Shown: piece after piece, positions 51,703 through 61,076 of the stretch
Position numbering within the stretch: position 1 is the stretch's first letter
How the letters are laid out: every line of letters begins with the position of its first letter
NCBI GenBank assembly: GCA_963788505.1
Contig: CAWBGY010000005.1
Span: 1,302,001 to 1,366,000, forward strand
Reading direction: 5' to 3'
DNA from: JAIQFF01 sp963788505
GTDB taxonomy: Bacteria > Acidobacteriota > Terriglobia > Terriglobales > Acidobacteriaceae
Length of the DNA stretch: 64,000 bases
Program-made: the position numbers and the translations under genes
The notes under the pieces: generated by a model
Seen by the model: the letters and a program-made list of their open reading frames with translations, nothing else
What the model was told of the DNA's origin: nothing
The model's database searches: none

Positions 51703-53733
51703 TCACCATACCCGGCAGGCGTTCTCGCGCACCATGGGCTGGCCGGCCTTGCAGTTGAACGCCTTCTGGAATTCCGGCATGTTCTGCACTACGCCGTCTA
51801 CGCGGTATTTGCCCGGCGAATGGGGATCGACACTGACCAGCATGCGTGAATATTCCGGACGCCGTTTTTCGCACCAGGCACGCCCGAAACCGAGGAAGAA
51901 CCGCTGCTGCGGGGTATAGCCGTCGATGGTTTGCGCCGCCGGGCCAGCCTGGCCGTCGGCGATCATATGCTCCAGCGCCATCAGCGCGATGCGAGCGCCG
52001 CCGTTGTCCGCCGTGTTTTCTCCCAGGGTAAGCCTGCCGTTGAGTTTGAGGTCGTCCACCGCGACGAAATTGCTGTATTCGTCGGCGATACAGCTGGCGC
52101 GTTTATCAAATTCGGTGCCATCCTGCGCCGTCCACCAGTCCCGCAGATTGCCCTGCGGATCGAACTTGCGTCCCTGATCGTCAAAACCATGCGTCAGTTC
52201 GTGGCCGATGACGATCCCGATGCCCCCGAAATTCGTGGCATCGTCCGCCTGCTTGTCGAAGAAGGGTGGCTGCAGCATGCCGGCGGGAAAGACGATTTCA
52301 TTCCGCGGCGGACTGTAATACGCGTTCACCGTGGGCGGAGTCATTTGCCATTCGTTGCGGTCCAGCGGCTTGCCGATTTTGGCAATCTGACGTTCGCCCT
52401 CAAATTCGTTGGCCCGCAGGAAATTTCCCATCAGGTCGCCGCGCACGATCTTGAGCGCGCTGTAGTCGCGCCAGACGTCGGGATAGCCGATCTTGTTGCG
52501 AATTGCGTCCAGCTTCACTTTGGCCTGCTTCTTCGTTTCCTCCGTCATCCAGGGCAGGGTCTTGATGTCCTGGTCCAGACTCTTTTCCAGCGCGTCCACC
52601 ATTTTCAGCATGCGCTGTTTGCCCTCGGCGCCAAAAGTTTTCTCCACGTAGCGCTGGCCCAATGCCTCGCCCAAAGCGGCGTCGGTGGCGCTGACGCAGC
52701 GCCTCCAGCGGGGCTTGATCTCGGATTGCCCGGTCAAGGCCTGCTGCATTTTGAAATTGGCGTCCACGAACGGCTTGGAAAGCCAGGGAGCGGCGCCGTC
52801 CAGGAGATGCCAGCTCACATAGGTACGCAGGGCGTCGAGCGATTCCGCTTGCAGGACGCCGTTCACCTGCCGGAAAAAATCCGGGTTGGAAACGTTCAAA
52901 CTGGAAAAATGGGGCGTGCCCATCGCCGCAAGATAGCGGTTCAAATAGAAGTTGGGCGCCAGGGCAACGGCTTCATCCAGGGTCATCTTGTGATCGCGGG
53001 TCTTGGGATCGCGGCGCGCGGTGCGGTCCATGGCAGCCCTGGCCAAAGCGGTTTCAATGCGCAAAACCGACTGCGCGGAATCCGCGGCCTGCTGGGGTGA
53101 TTGTCCGCTCAGCGTGAACAACTGGGTGGCGTATTCCACCAGACTGTGGCGCGCGGCCACCATCTTGGCATCGTCTTTGAGATAGTAGTCGCGGTCGGGC
53201 AATGACAGGCCGCCCTGGTCAATGTAGGCAATCACCTGGTTGGCATTGTGCAGGTCGGGGGAGGGATAAAAGTTGAACAGAGGATTGGGCCCGAGCAGTT
53301 GCACCCGGGCAACGGCCTCCATCAGCGCGCCCTTGTCTTTCACATTCGCGATGCGCTGGAGTTCCGGCTGCAGCGGCTTTATTCCCCTGGCGTCGACGGC
53401 CGTTTCGTCTATGCAGGAACTGTAGTAATCGCCGATTTTTTGCGAAATGGCATCGCGTCCGGCATTGGCGACAGCCGCTTTCTCCAGAATCTCGCGCATG
53501 ACCCCGGCGTTTCTTTCGCGAATCTCGACAAAGCTCACCCAGGACGTCTGGTCCGGCGGAATCTCCGCCGTTTTCAGCCAGTTGCCACAGGCGTACTGGT
53601 AGAAGTCCACACAGGGATCGACGGTCTTATCGATGGTGTCGAGATTGACCGCTGGTTGAGAAGCCGCCGTTTGGCCGAAGGTTACTACGACCAGCAACAA
53701 GAGAAATGCCGGCAGAAGGTAGAGTGCGCGCAT
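51703..53733 (-). CDS. M13 family metallopeptidase (neprilysin/PepO-like), secreted
   Basis: The product is 676 aa. A signal peptide (ALYLLPAFLLLLVVVTFGQT) precedes the peptidase M13 N-terminal domain (DPCVDFYQYACGNWLK). The zinc site HELTH starts at H511, with the third ligand and Asp in GENTADNGGARIA, and the C-terminus ends CRVW as in neprilysin-like enzymes. It cleaves oligopeptides in the periplasm. GAGG 7 nt before ATG 53733 favours that start over 53745. Confidence 0.93.
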   Translation of the reverse strand: MRALYLLPAFLLLLVVVTFGQTAASQPAVNLDTIDKTVDPCVDFYQYACGNWLKTAEIPPDQTSWVSFVEIRERNAGVMREILEKAAVANAGRDAISQKIGDYYSSCIDETAVDARGIKPLQPELQRIANVKDKGALMEAVARVQLLGPNPLFNFYPSPDLHNANQVIAYIDQGGLSLPDRDYYLKDDAKMVAARHSLVEYATQLFTLSGQSPQQAADSAQSVLRIETALARAAMDRTARRDPKTRDHKMTLDEAVALAPNFYLNRYLAAMGTPHFSSLNVSNPDFFRQVNGVLQAESLDALRTYVSWHLLDGAAPWLSKPFVDANFKMQQALTGQSEIKPRWRRCVSATDAALGEALGQRYVEKTFGAEGKQRMLKMVDALEKSLDQDIKTLPWMTEETKKQAKVKLDAIRNKIGYPDVWRDYSALKIVRGDLMGNFLRANEFEGERQIAKIGKPLDRNEWQMTPPTVNAYYSPPRNEIVFPAGMLQPPFFDKQADDATNFGGIGIVIGHELTHGFDDQGRKFDPQGNLRDWWTAQDGTEFDKRASCIADEYSNFVAVDDLKLNGRLTLGENTADNGGARIALMALEHMIADGQAGPAAQTIDGYTPQQRFFLGFGRAWCEKRRPEYSRMLVSVDPHSPGKYRVDGVVQNMPEFQKAFNCKAGQPMVRENACRVW

Positions 53734-53824
53734 GGTTGACCTCATGGAAGAGAACTGCTGATTCTATGGCCTCGGGCTTTAGACGGACAAGCTCAGAAAA
53801 TGTTATGTGCTGGAAAAAGCAAAA

Positions 53825-53930
53825 GCCTACCGCAAAGGTCGCGAAGGAAATCCGCAAAGCTCGCAAAGGAAAGCCTCGCATGTCTTCCTTGGCGTTCTTT
53901 GCGAGACCTTTGCGCCCTTCGCGGTTATGT
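53825..53930. repeat. CTTTGCGG-family inverted repeat
   Basis: CCGCAAAGGTCGCGAAGG and CCGCAAAGCTCGCAAAGG face CTTTGCGAGACCTTTGCGCC and CTTCGCGGTT. It lies between the divergent M13 and thiC genes. Confidence 0.75.
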
Positions 53931-53967
53931 TTTTTGGCACTTCAGATCGCCCGCCCACATCGCGGCG

Positions 53968-53973
53968 TATAAT
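53968..53973 (+). promoter_or_regulatory. -10 element before thiC
   Basis: Perfect TATAAT; no good -35. Transcription from about 53980 leaves only 27 nt of leader, too short for a TPP riboswitch. Confidence 0.4.
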
Positions 53974-54006
53974 CTACGCAAGAACCTCAGAGGAAAAATT
54001 GTCACG

Positions 54007-55446
54007 ATGACCACGAACGGCAGCAATGGACACAGCATTCCCCGACCACGGGCAGAGTGGATTGCCAGCCGCAAGGCCGCCAATTCAGACGGCAACTTTT
54101 CCCAGATGCGCTACGCGCGCAAGGGCATCATCACGGAAGAGATGGCCTGCATCGCCCACCGTGAGAAACTGGCGCCCGAACTGGTCCGCGATGAAGTCGC
54201 TCGTGGGCGGATGATCATTCCGGCCAATATCAATCATCCCGAACTGGAGCCGATGTGCATCGGCGTGGCCTCGCTGTGCAAGATCAATTCCAATATCGGC
54301 AACTCGGCGGTGACCTCGAACATCGAGGAGGAACTCAAGAAGCTGCACACTTCGGTGCACTTCGGCGCCGACACGGTGATGGACCTCTCCACCGGAGGCA
54401 ATATCCATGAGATTCGCGAGGCCATCCTGCGGCACTCGCCCGTGCCCATCGGCACGGTGCCGATTTATGAGGCCATTTCGCGGGTCAAGCGCATTGAAGA
54501 CCTGAACAAGAACGTGATGCTCGAAGTCATCGAAGAACAGGCGGAGCAGGGCGTGGACTACATGACCATCCATGCCGGCGTGCTGATTCAGTATTTGCCC
54601 ATGGTTTCGAAGCGCATCACCGGGATTGTCAGCCGGGGCGGAGCGATTCTGGCGCAGTGGATGGCGCATCATCACAAGCAGAATTTTCTGTATGAATGCT
54701 TCGACGATATCTGCAAGATCTTCGTCAAGCACGATGTGTCGTTCTCCCTCGGCGACGGCCTGCGGCCCGGCTGCATTGCCGACGCCAGCGACGAAGCCCA
54801 GTTCGCCGAACTCAAAACTCTCGGTGAGTTGACCAAGAAGGCCTGGGAATACGACGTGCAGGTCATGATCGAAGGTCCCGGCCATGTGCCGCTGGACAAG
54901 ATCAAGGAGCAGGTCGACAAGGAAAAAGAGCTCTGCTACGAAGCGCCGTTCTATACGCTGGGCCCGCTGGTAACGGATATCGCTCCGGGTTACGATCACA
55001 TCACTTCAGCGATCGGGGCGGCCATGATCGGGTGGCACGGCGCCGCCATGCTGTGTTACGTCACCCCCAAAGAGCATCTCGGTTTGCCCAACGAAAAAGA
55101 CGTGAAAGACGGCATCATTGCGTACAAGATCGCGGCCCACGCGGCTGATCTGGCGCGGCATCGTCCCGGCGCCCAGGACCGCGACGACGCGCTCAGCTAT
55201 GCCCGCTACACATTCGATTGGGAAAAACAGTTCGCGCTGTCACTCGACCCCGAGACTGCGCGCTCAATGCACGACGAAACTCTGCCCGACGACTACTACA
55301 AGGAAGCCGCTTTCTGCTCCATGTGCGGTCCGAAATTCTGCTCGATGAACTATTCCAGCAAGGTGGACGAGTACAACAAACAGGTGCACGGGCTGGAAAA
55401 GAAAGACTACTCCGAACTGGTGGAGAAGCTGGTCAGCCTCAAGTAG
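54007..55446 (+). CDS. thiC: Phosphomethylpyrimidine synthase ThiC
   Basis: The product is 479 aa, a short-form ThiC without the N-terminal extension of the E. coli enzyme. Conserved blocks SNIGNSAVTSNIEEELKKL, MDLSTGGNIHEIR, SRGGAILAQWM and EGPGHVPLDKI are present. The C-terminal CSMCGPKFCS (about residue 437) is the CxxCxxxxC motif that holds the radical-SAM 4Fe-4S cluster. It converts aminoimidazole ribotide to HMP phosphate in thiamine synthesis. No TPP riboswitch is recognisable upstream, unusual for thiC. ATG at 54007 begins MTTNGSNGHSIPRPR. Confidence 0.95.
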   Translation: MTTNGSNGHSIPRPRAEWIASRKAANSDGNFSQMRYARKGIITEEMACIAHREKLAPELVRDEVARGRMIIPANINHPELEPMCIGVASLCKINSNIGNSAVTSNIEEELKKLHTSVHFGADTVMDLSTGGNIHEIREAILRHSPVPIGTVPIYEAISRVKRIEDLNKNVMLEVIEEQAEQGVDYMTIHAGVLIQYLPMVSKRITGIVSRGGAILAQWMAHHHKQNFLYECFDDICKIFVKHDVSFSLGDGLRPGCIADASDEAQFAELKTLGELTKKAWEYDVQVMIEGPGHVPLDKIKEQVDKEKELCYEAPFYTLGPLVTDIAPGYDHITSAIGAAMIGWHGAAMLCYVTPKEHLGLPNEKDVKDGIIAYKIAAHAADLARHRPGAQDRDDALSYARYTFDWEKQFALSLDPETARSMHDETLPDDYYKEAAFCSMCGPKFCSMNYSSKVDEYNKQVHGLEKKDYSELVEKLVSLK

Positions 55447-55473
55447 CGCGCCAGAATGGCTGTTGGTCGCGGG

Positions 55474-56217
55474 CTATTTGGGAACTGGCACACCACGGTT
55501 GCCATAGCGGATCACGGTATCTTTCGCGACAAAATTCGATTCGCTGCTGAAATTTGAGCGGCGTCGGGGCCGGGACACCACTCGCGCGGAAGCAAGACTT
55601 ATTTTCCCCGGCACAATCTTGACCCCTGCCGTAGGCTTCGCTAGTTTCAGGTCCGACACCTTTTTTGGGTTGGCCAGAGACTTGGCAGCATTGCGCCTGC
55701 TGGTGGCTCGGCGAGACAGTTTCGGCAGGACTTTGGTTGGAGAAACATCGGGCCGGATGGTTTCCGACCCTTGCAGACCAGCCGGAAGTGGCGAACGGCG
55801 ATGGGACAAGCCAACTGTCAATAGCGCAAGGGCAGCCCCCAGCGCGATCAGGGCTGCGCCTTGGCCCAGAGTCTTGTAGTTCTCGATCAGTTGCCCAGGT
55901 AGAGTTTGGTACCAGCGATCCCCGCCGACCGGCGGCTGCGTGTTGGGCACCAGCCGGATGTCCGATGCTATCTCCCGCTGAGCTTGTTCTCCGGTTTCGC
56001 CGGCAGGCTGGATGGGTTCATCCCAGTCCTGAGCCGGGTGCGGGCGCGCCTCCGAATCATAGATCGCTGGAGCAAGCTCTTCGCCCCTTTCTCTCCACAC
56101 CCCATCGTGTGTCGGGGACATTTCGTCATTTTCCGCGTAAGTCTGGGTTGACTGCAGTTGCATTTCGGCAGAAATATTTTCTGCTTCCGGCGGGGCAATT
56201 TCAGGATCGAAGGACAT
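55474..56217 (-). CDS. Hypothetical single-pass membrane protein
   Basis: The product is 247 aa. The N-terminal half is acidic and Pro/Glu-rich (disordered), followed by one membrane helix (GQGAALIALGAALALLTVGL, about 120-139) and a basic outer part (KLSRRATSRRNAAKSLANPKK). The C-terminus NFVAKDTVIRYGNRGVPVPK resembles tails I associate with other Acidobacteriota proteins of this kind. No enzymatic motif. The opposite strand is open over much of the gene but less protein-like. Confidence 0.6.
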   Translation of the reverse strand: MSFDPEIAPPEAENISAEMQLQSTQTYAENDEMSPTHDGVWRERGEELAPAIYDSEARPHPAQDWDEPIQPAGETGEQAQREIASDIRLVPNTQPPVGGDRWYQTLPGQLIENYKTLGQGAALIALGAALALLTVGLSHRRSPLPAGLQGSETIRPDVSPTKVLPKLSRRATSRRNAAKSLANPKKVSDLKLAKPTAGVKIVPGKISLASARVVSRPRRRSNFSSESNFVAKDTVIRYGNRGVPVPK

Positions 56218-56287
56218 GGCAGGGTCATCTTCGGCTGCTTGGGCCGGCTTGGATAGATCACTTATGGCTGTAGCTTCAGCCGCCCCT

Positions 56288-56935
56288 CTACGTCCTGAAA
56301 TCCGCTACGCCGTCCCAGACCAACTGCACCGCGACTGCGAAGATCAGAAAGCCGAAGATGCGGGTGATGCCACCGACCGCCCCCGGCCCCAACTTCCCGA
56401 CCAGCGGTCCTCCCAGGCGCAGAAACAAGTAGACACTGAGGGCAAGCGCCACGATCCCGATCACCATTCCCAGGTACGTCGTCATGCTGTCGGCGTGCGC
56501 GGCCAGGCCCATGACCACGCCGATGGAGCCCGGCCCGGAAAGAATAGGCATCGCCATCGGAGTCAGTGAAATGTCACTTTTCCCGGCGGCCTCGTCAGTC
56601 TCTGCCGGGGTGATGCGGGCAGACGCCGTCACCATGCCCCAGGCGGTGTGGGCCACGATCAGCCCGCCGGCAATCTTCAGTACGGGCAGTGAAATGCCAA
56701 AGAAGTTGAGCACGAAACGCCCAAAAAACATGAAGACCACCAGAATGCCCAGCACATACAGGGCGGTCTTCAGGGCAGTTCGGTTGCGCTCCCGGTTGGG
56801 GAAGTCGGCGGTCATGGCGAAAAACAGCGGCACCCCGCCGAAGGGATTCACGATGGGAAACAGCGCCAGGAAAGTGGCGCCCGCGGCTGAGGGCAAGGTC
56901 CTCAGGATCTCTTTCGCAGCGATTCCGGGCGCCAT
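56288..56935 (-). CDS. MarC family integral membrane protein
   Basis: The product is 215 aa with six membrane helices. FLALFPIVNPFGGVPLFFAM at the start and LTPMAMPILSGPGSIGVVMG at the repeat are the MarC signatures; the two halves are internally related. The family was once linked to multiple antibiotic resistance but its transport role is unclear. Its ATG overlaps the stop of the M28 peptidase gene by one base (TGATG), so the two are probably co-translated. Confidence 0.9.
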   Translation of the reverse strand: MAPGIAAKEILRTLPSAAGATFLALFPIVNPFGGVPLFFAMTADFPNRERNRTALKTALYVLGILVVFMFFGRFVLNFFGISLPVLKIAGGLIVAHTAWGMVTASARITPAETDEAAGKSDISLTPMAMPILSGPGSIGVVMGLAAHADSMTTYLGMVIGIVALALSVYLFLRLGGPLVGKLGPGAVGGITRIFGFLIFAVAVQLVWDGVADFRT

Positions 56936-59121
56936 CAGCGATAGTCCTCCAATACCCTGGCCGCGCGGTTCAGCGCTGCCGCCAGGACTGCGATTTGCTG
57001 CCGGGTCCGCTCCCGATCGCGCTTGTCGATCGCCTCGTTCACCCCCGGAATCACCACGGCCGCGTAGCCGGTGTACTGGCCCGGAGCGTAAATGGCGTGG
57101 CGGAACCAGGGACGGTTCGGCAATCCCTGGGGAATCAGCAGAGCGCGTTCCGCCTGGCGCAACGCCTGATTCAGCCGGGCGGAACCATTCCCGGGATTTT
57201 CCTGCTTGCGCCGGATTTTGCCCCCGGCCTGCTCGAACTGATGGGCGGCGCGAACCGCCTCGGCAAAATTCGGCGACTGGCCGTCGAATACAGCCTCCGA
57301 CTTCCGCCGGGCGGCTTCGACATAGGCGCCGATTTCCTTGCCGTATTGCTCGTAGTCGAAGGGCAGCACATCGGCATCGGACATGCGGATGGCTTCCAGC
57401 CCGAACACTCGCGCCATCTCCTGCTCGTAGGCAAAGTCGGGATCGGCAAACTTCTTGAACCAGGTGAAGTTGTCGAAGACGGAGTGGTAGACACCATACG
57501 ATCCGGTAGAACTCACGTCTGACGAGGGCACGCCGAGATGCTGCAGAAATACGGTGTAGTCCGAGCCGCTGCCCAAGTCTCCGACGGGCACATCGGAGTT
57601 GCCCTGCGCGGCAGGGGCGCGGCTGGTATTGCCGATGTCCTGGGTGGGTCCGCGGCCCGTGTCTGTCGTGGCTTCGCTGGTCTTGCGCCATTCGTCATAC
57701 AGCATGCCGCCCTTTGGGCTGGGCACGACCTTGGTCACGTCGCGGATAAACTGCTTGAGCGTGGGTACAGACGACGCTGCGAACTTCGGGCCCGACACCG
57801 CCACATCCATGTTGAAGTAAGCCACCGCGTTGGCCAGTTCCGCTTCGTGCTGTTCGCCCCATTCGGTGGAGCCGATCAGTCCTTCTTCTTCGCCGTCCCA
57901 GCTGCCGATTACGATGCTTCGCTTCGGCTTCCAGCCCGACTTCAGCAGTTCCCCGATGCCGTGGACCGCTTCCAGCATCGCCGCCGTGCCACTATTGGGA
58001 TCGACCGCGCCATACACCCAGGCGTCGCGATGATTGCCCGCCACCACCCATTCGTCCGGCAGCTCACTGCCGCGTACGCGCCCGATCACGTCCCAGATGG
58101 TGCGGAACTGGTAGTCCTGTTTGAGGTGCATCTTTACCCGGATCGGACCCGGTCCCACGTGGTAGGTGAAGGGCAATGAGCCCTGCCATTCGCGAGGCGA
58201 GTCCGGTCCGCCTAAATGCTCGAGGATCGGCCAGGCGTCCGCATAGGAAAGCGGCGTCGTCGGAATCGTGGGCAACTGGGCCGACTGCTGGGGAGGTGTA
58301 CGTTTGGAATCCGGAAGGGACGGCACCGAGGCGATTCCCGGCGTGGTGGGATCGCCGGGAAACTGGAACATGTAACCGATCGAGCCGCGTTGTACGCCGG
58401 TATCGGGACGCCAGGGGCCCTGCGGGTATTTATCTCCGTGCCGCCAGCCGTCGTCGGCCGGATCGGAATAAATGAGCAAGCCCGCGGCTCCATGCTCCTG
58501 CGCCACAAACGCCTTTACCCCCCGAAAGTTTTGTCCGTAGCGCACCAGCACGATCTTGCCGCGCACGTCGATCTTCATTTGCTCGAGCTTCTGAAAATCG
58601 TCGGGCGATCCGTAGTTCGCATAAACCACTTCCGCTTCGACGTCTCCGGACGGCGACATGCTGTTAAATGGCATCACCACGCGAGGGTCATCCTGATAGG
58701 GATCGCCGTTCACCCGTTCCCGGGTGGGGCCATGCATGGTGACGCCGGGGGGCGCGGTCACGTCCACGCTGATTTCCGCCGGGTAGTTCATCCAGACGCG
58801 GTATTCGACCACTTCGGTTTCGAGGCCGGCGTCGCGGAATTTCTGTGCGACGTAGTCGGCCGTTGCCTTGTCTTCAGGAGTTCCGGCCATGTGCGGCGCC
58901 TGGGTCAGGATGCGCAGGTGTTCTTCTGCCAGCTTGGGATCGGGCACGGCCAGGAAGCGGTCTTCCAGAGCTGTTTCAACTGCCGAGTTGCGGAATCCGA
59001 AAAGCGGGGCGACGGTTGCGTCCTTCGCAGGAAGAGCCGATTGAGACGTTCCACCCATATTGGAAAGGAAGAAGACAGAAAAGAGAACGGCGGGAAGAAC
59101 CGCTGCGGAAATAAATTTCAT
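56935..59121 (-). CDS. M28 family metallopeptidase (glutamate carboxypeptidase II-like), secreted
   Basis: The product is 728 aa. A signal peptide (MKFISAAVLPAVLFSVFFLS) precedes a PA domain insert (IVLVRYGQNFRGVKAFVAQE). The di-zinc catalytic region matches human GCPII: GNHRDAWVYGAVDPNSG, WDGEEEGLIGSTEW and YHSVFDNFTW, with a C-terminal dimerisation-like domain. It trims C-terminal glutamate or other residues from peptides outside the cytoplasm. AGGAG 5 nt upstream supports ATG at 59121. Confidence 0.92.
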   Translation of the reverse strand: MKFISAAVLPAVLFSVFFLSNMGGTSQSALPAKDATVAPLFGFRNSAVETALEDRFLAVPDPKLAEEHLRILTQAPHMAGTPEDKATADYVAQKFRDAGLETEVVEYRVWMNYPAEISVDVTAPPGVTMHGPTRERVNGDPYQDDPRVVMPFNSMSPSGDVEAEVVYANYGSPDDFQKLEQMKIDVRGKIVLVRYGQNFRGVKAFVAQEHGAAGLLIYSDPADDGWRHGDKYPQGPWRPDTGVQRGSIGYMFQFPGDPTTPGIASVPSLPDSKRTPPQQSAQLPTIPTTPLSYADAWPILEHLGGPDSPREWQGSLPFTYHVGPGPIRVKMHLKQDYQFRTIWDVIGRVRGSELPDEWVVAGNHRDAWVYGAVDPNSGTAAMLEAVHGIGELLKSGWKPKRSIVIGSWDGEEEGLIGSTEWGEQHEAELANAVAYFNMDVAVSGPKFAASSVPTLKQFIRDVTKVVPSPKGGMLYDEWRKTSEATTDTGRGPTQDIGNTSRAPAAQGNSDVPVGDLGSGSDYTVFLQHLGVPSSDVSSTGSYGVYHSVFDNFTWFKKFADPDFAYEQEMARVFGLEAIRMSDADVLPFDYEQYGKEIGAYVEAARRKSEAVFDGQSPNFAEAVRAAHQFEQAGGKIRRKQENPGNGSARLNQALRQAERALLIPQGLPNRPWFRHAIYAPGQYTGYAAVVIPGVNEAIDKRDRERTRQQIAVLAAALNRAARVLEDYR

Positions 59122-59158
59122 CGGGCTCCTGGACGGGCGCTGTTGCGCTCGCCGTGTT

Positions 59159-59644
59159 TCAAATTTTTGCGAGGTCACGCAGCGCGGTCAACGTTTCGTC
59201 AAGATCTGGAAGCCGGTCCACGGGATAGATCCTGGCAAACCGGATCTTACCGGTCTCGTCGACTACAAAAACAGCGCGTTCACTGGCTCCCTTGTGAGGG
59301 TCGGTTTCTCGCAACACTCCATACCGGCGGCTGACTTCTCCGTGCGGCCAGAAGTCGCTGGCCAGCAGAAAATCAAAGGGACCGACCTCGCGCTCCCAGG
59401 CAGCCGCGTTCATGATGTGATCCACGCTGATGGCGAGCACTTCCGCTTGCCGGGCTTGAAGCTTTTCCCGTTCCACCTGGTAGGTAATCATTTGCTGTGC
59501 GCTGATCGGGTCCCAGTTTGCCGGGTAAAAGGCCAGTATCAGGTTGCGCCGGCTCCTGGGCTCGGAGAGGCGGAATTGCTTTCTTACCCCACCCGCCAGG
59601 ACGGGAACATCGAAATCGGGCGCCATGTCGCCGGCCTGCAACAA
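59159..59644 (-). CDS. Peroxiredoxin-like protein without cysteine
   Basis: The product is 161 aa with the AhpC/TSA fold: APDFDVPVLAG, NLILAFYPANWDPISAQQM, ERAVFVVDETGKIRFARIYP. The peroxidatic cysteine of the FYPAxWxPVC motif is Ser48 (codon AGC), and there is no cysteine anywhere in the protein. It therefore cannot work as a thiol peroxidase in the usual way. TTG at 59644 was chosen since GAGGTGA lies 5 nt upstream; longer frames run into the repeat at 59675-59776. It lies 38 bp before the M28 peptidase on the same strand. Confidence 0.78.
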   Translation of the reverse strand: MLQAGDMAPDFDVPVLAGGVRKQFRLSEPRSRRNLILAFYPANWDPISAQQMITYQVEREKLQARQAEVLAISVDHIMNAAAWEREVGPFDFLLASDFWPHGEVSRRYGVLRETDPHKGASERAVFVVDETGKIRFARIYPVDRLPDLDETLTALRDLAKI

Positions 59645-59674
59645 CGTCGTCACCTCATCCAGAAAACATCGCCG

Positions 59675-59776
59675 GTGTGGGGCGGACACTCTTGTCCGCC
59701 GCCCTTGATGTTGATTAAGACCCCGGGCAGACCACAGCATAAGTCAAAAGCGGCGGACAGGAGTGTCCGCCCCACA
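59675..59776. repeat. Inverted repeat (GGCGGACACTCTTGTCCGCC family), copy 2
   Basis: GTGTGGGGCGGACACTCTTG faces GGACAGGAGTGTCCGCCCCACA. It is followed by two direct copies of GGTATATCCCAC (59778 and 59792). Confidence 0.8.
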
Positions 59777-59822
59777 TGGTATATCCCACCAGGTATATCC
59801 CACATGGCCTATCAAGACCGCT

Positions 59823-61076
59823 CTACCTTATCTGTCCGCTGCCGGTTACTTCGTACTTCGCCGAAGTCAGTTCCGCCAGGGCGAATGGTCCGCGGCAGTG
59901 CAGTTTTTGGGTGCTGATACCCATTTCCGCGCCAAACCCGAATTCACCCCCATCGGAGAACCGGGTCGAGGCATTCCAGTACACCACGGCCGAATCCACC
60001 AACCGCAGAAACTGGCGGGCATGCTCTTCCTCAGCGGTCACGATCGCTTCCGAGTTTTTCGTCGAATAGCGGTTGATGTGGGCAATCGCATCTTCCAGGT
60101 TCGGCACGACGCGAATCGCGATGCTCAGCCGCAAATATTCTTCGCTCCAATCCTGAGCTTGCGCGGGGCGGACATCCAGGCCTGCAGCCAAACGGCGGCT
60201 CTCGTCGTCGCCACGCACTTCGACTCCGCTAGCCAGCAATTTCTCAACAATGCGCGGAATGTATTCCGCCGCGATGCCCTGGTGCACCAGCAGCTTTTCC
60301 GCTGAATTGCACACCGACGGACGCTGGGTCTTGGCATTGATCACGATGGCGTCCGCCATTTCGAAATTGGCCGACTCGTCCACAAAAATGTGACAATTCC
60401 CTGCTCCGGTCTCGATCACGGGCACGGTGGCGTTGTCGGCGACGAAGGAAATCAGGCCCGGACCTCCACGAGGGATCAGCACATCCACCAGACCGCGCGC
60501 CTTGATCAGTTCGTGCACCGAATCGCGAGTGCTCGAATCCAGCAGTTCGATTGCGCCCTCGGGAACTCCCTCCACCTGGCTCAGGATCTCGGCCAATTTC
60601 TGATTGCTGCAGGCCGCTTCCTTGCCTCCTCGCAGCACAATGGCGTTGCCGGTCTTGAGCACCAGGGAGGCGCAATCTACAGTCACATTCGGCCGCGATT
60701 CGTAGATGACGCCGACCACGCCCAGGGGCACGCGCACTTTGCGGATACGCAAACCGTTGGGCCGTGTCCACTCAGCCAGCGTTTCACCCACCGGATCGGG
60801 AAGGCTGGCCACTTCGCGCACGCCCGCTACCATGGCCGCAATGCGTTCCGGAGTGAGCAAAAGCCGGTCGCGCATCGCACCCGCCAGGCCGGAAGACGCC
60901 AAGTCGGCCTGGTTCGCTTCGAGAATGCTTGAGCTGTGGGCCGCAAGCGCCTCCGCCATCGCCAGCAGGATCGCGTTCTTCTCCACGGTCGTGAGCTGCG
61001 CCAGCCGCGCCGACGCGCTCCGTGCCCGCTGCAACTTGTCCCGAGTTGAGCCTGGAGTCCGGATGCTAGTTGCCAT
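59823..61076 (-). CDS. proA: Glutamate-5-semialdehyde dehydrogenase (gamma-glutamyl phosphate reductase)
   Basis: The product is 417 aa, standard length. The catalytic cysteine is in PSVCNSAEKLLVH; RVPLGVVGVIYESRPNVTVD and VLRGGKEAACSN bind NADPH and phosphate. It reduces glutamyl-5-phosphate to the semialdehyde that cyclises for proline. ATG at 61076 overlaps the proB stop by 11 bp, and AAGGAAG provides a binding site inside proB, so the two are translationally coupled. Confidence 0.95.
   Translation of the reverse strand: MATSIRTPGSTRDKLQRARSASARLAQLTTVEKNAILLAMAEALAAHSSSILEANQADLASSGLAGAMRDRLLLTPERIAAMVAGVREVASLPDPVGETLAEWTRPNGLRIRKVRVPLGVVGVIYESRPNVTVDCASLVLKTGNAIVLRGGKEAACSNQKLAEILSQVEGVPEGAIELLDSSTRDSVHELIKARGLVDVLIPRGGPGLISFVADNATVPVIETGAGNCHIFVDESANFEMADAIVINAKTQRPSVCNSAEKLLVHQGIAAEYIPRIVEKLLASGVEVRGDDESRRLAAGLDVRPAQAQDWSEEYLRLSIAIRVVPNLEDAIAHINRYSTKNSEAIVTAEEEHARQFLRLVDSAVVYWNASTRFSDGGEFGFGAEMGISTQKLHCRGPFALAELTSAKYEVTGSGQIR

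Noticed and set aside
51931..53100. 389-codon plus-strand frame over the M13 peptidase
   Set aside because: Antisense to a gene with intact catalytic motifs.
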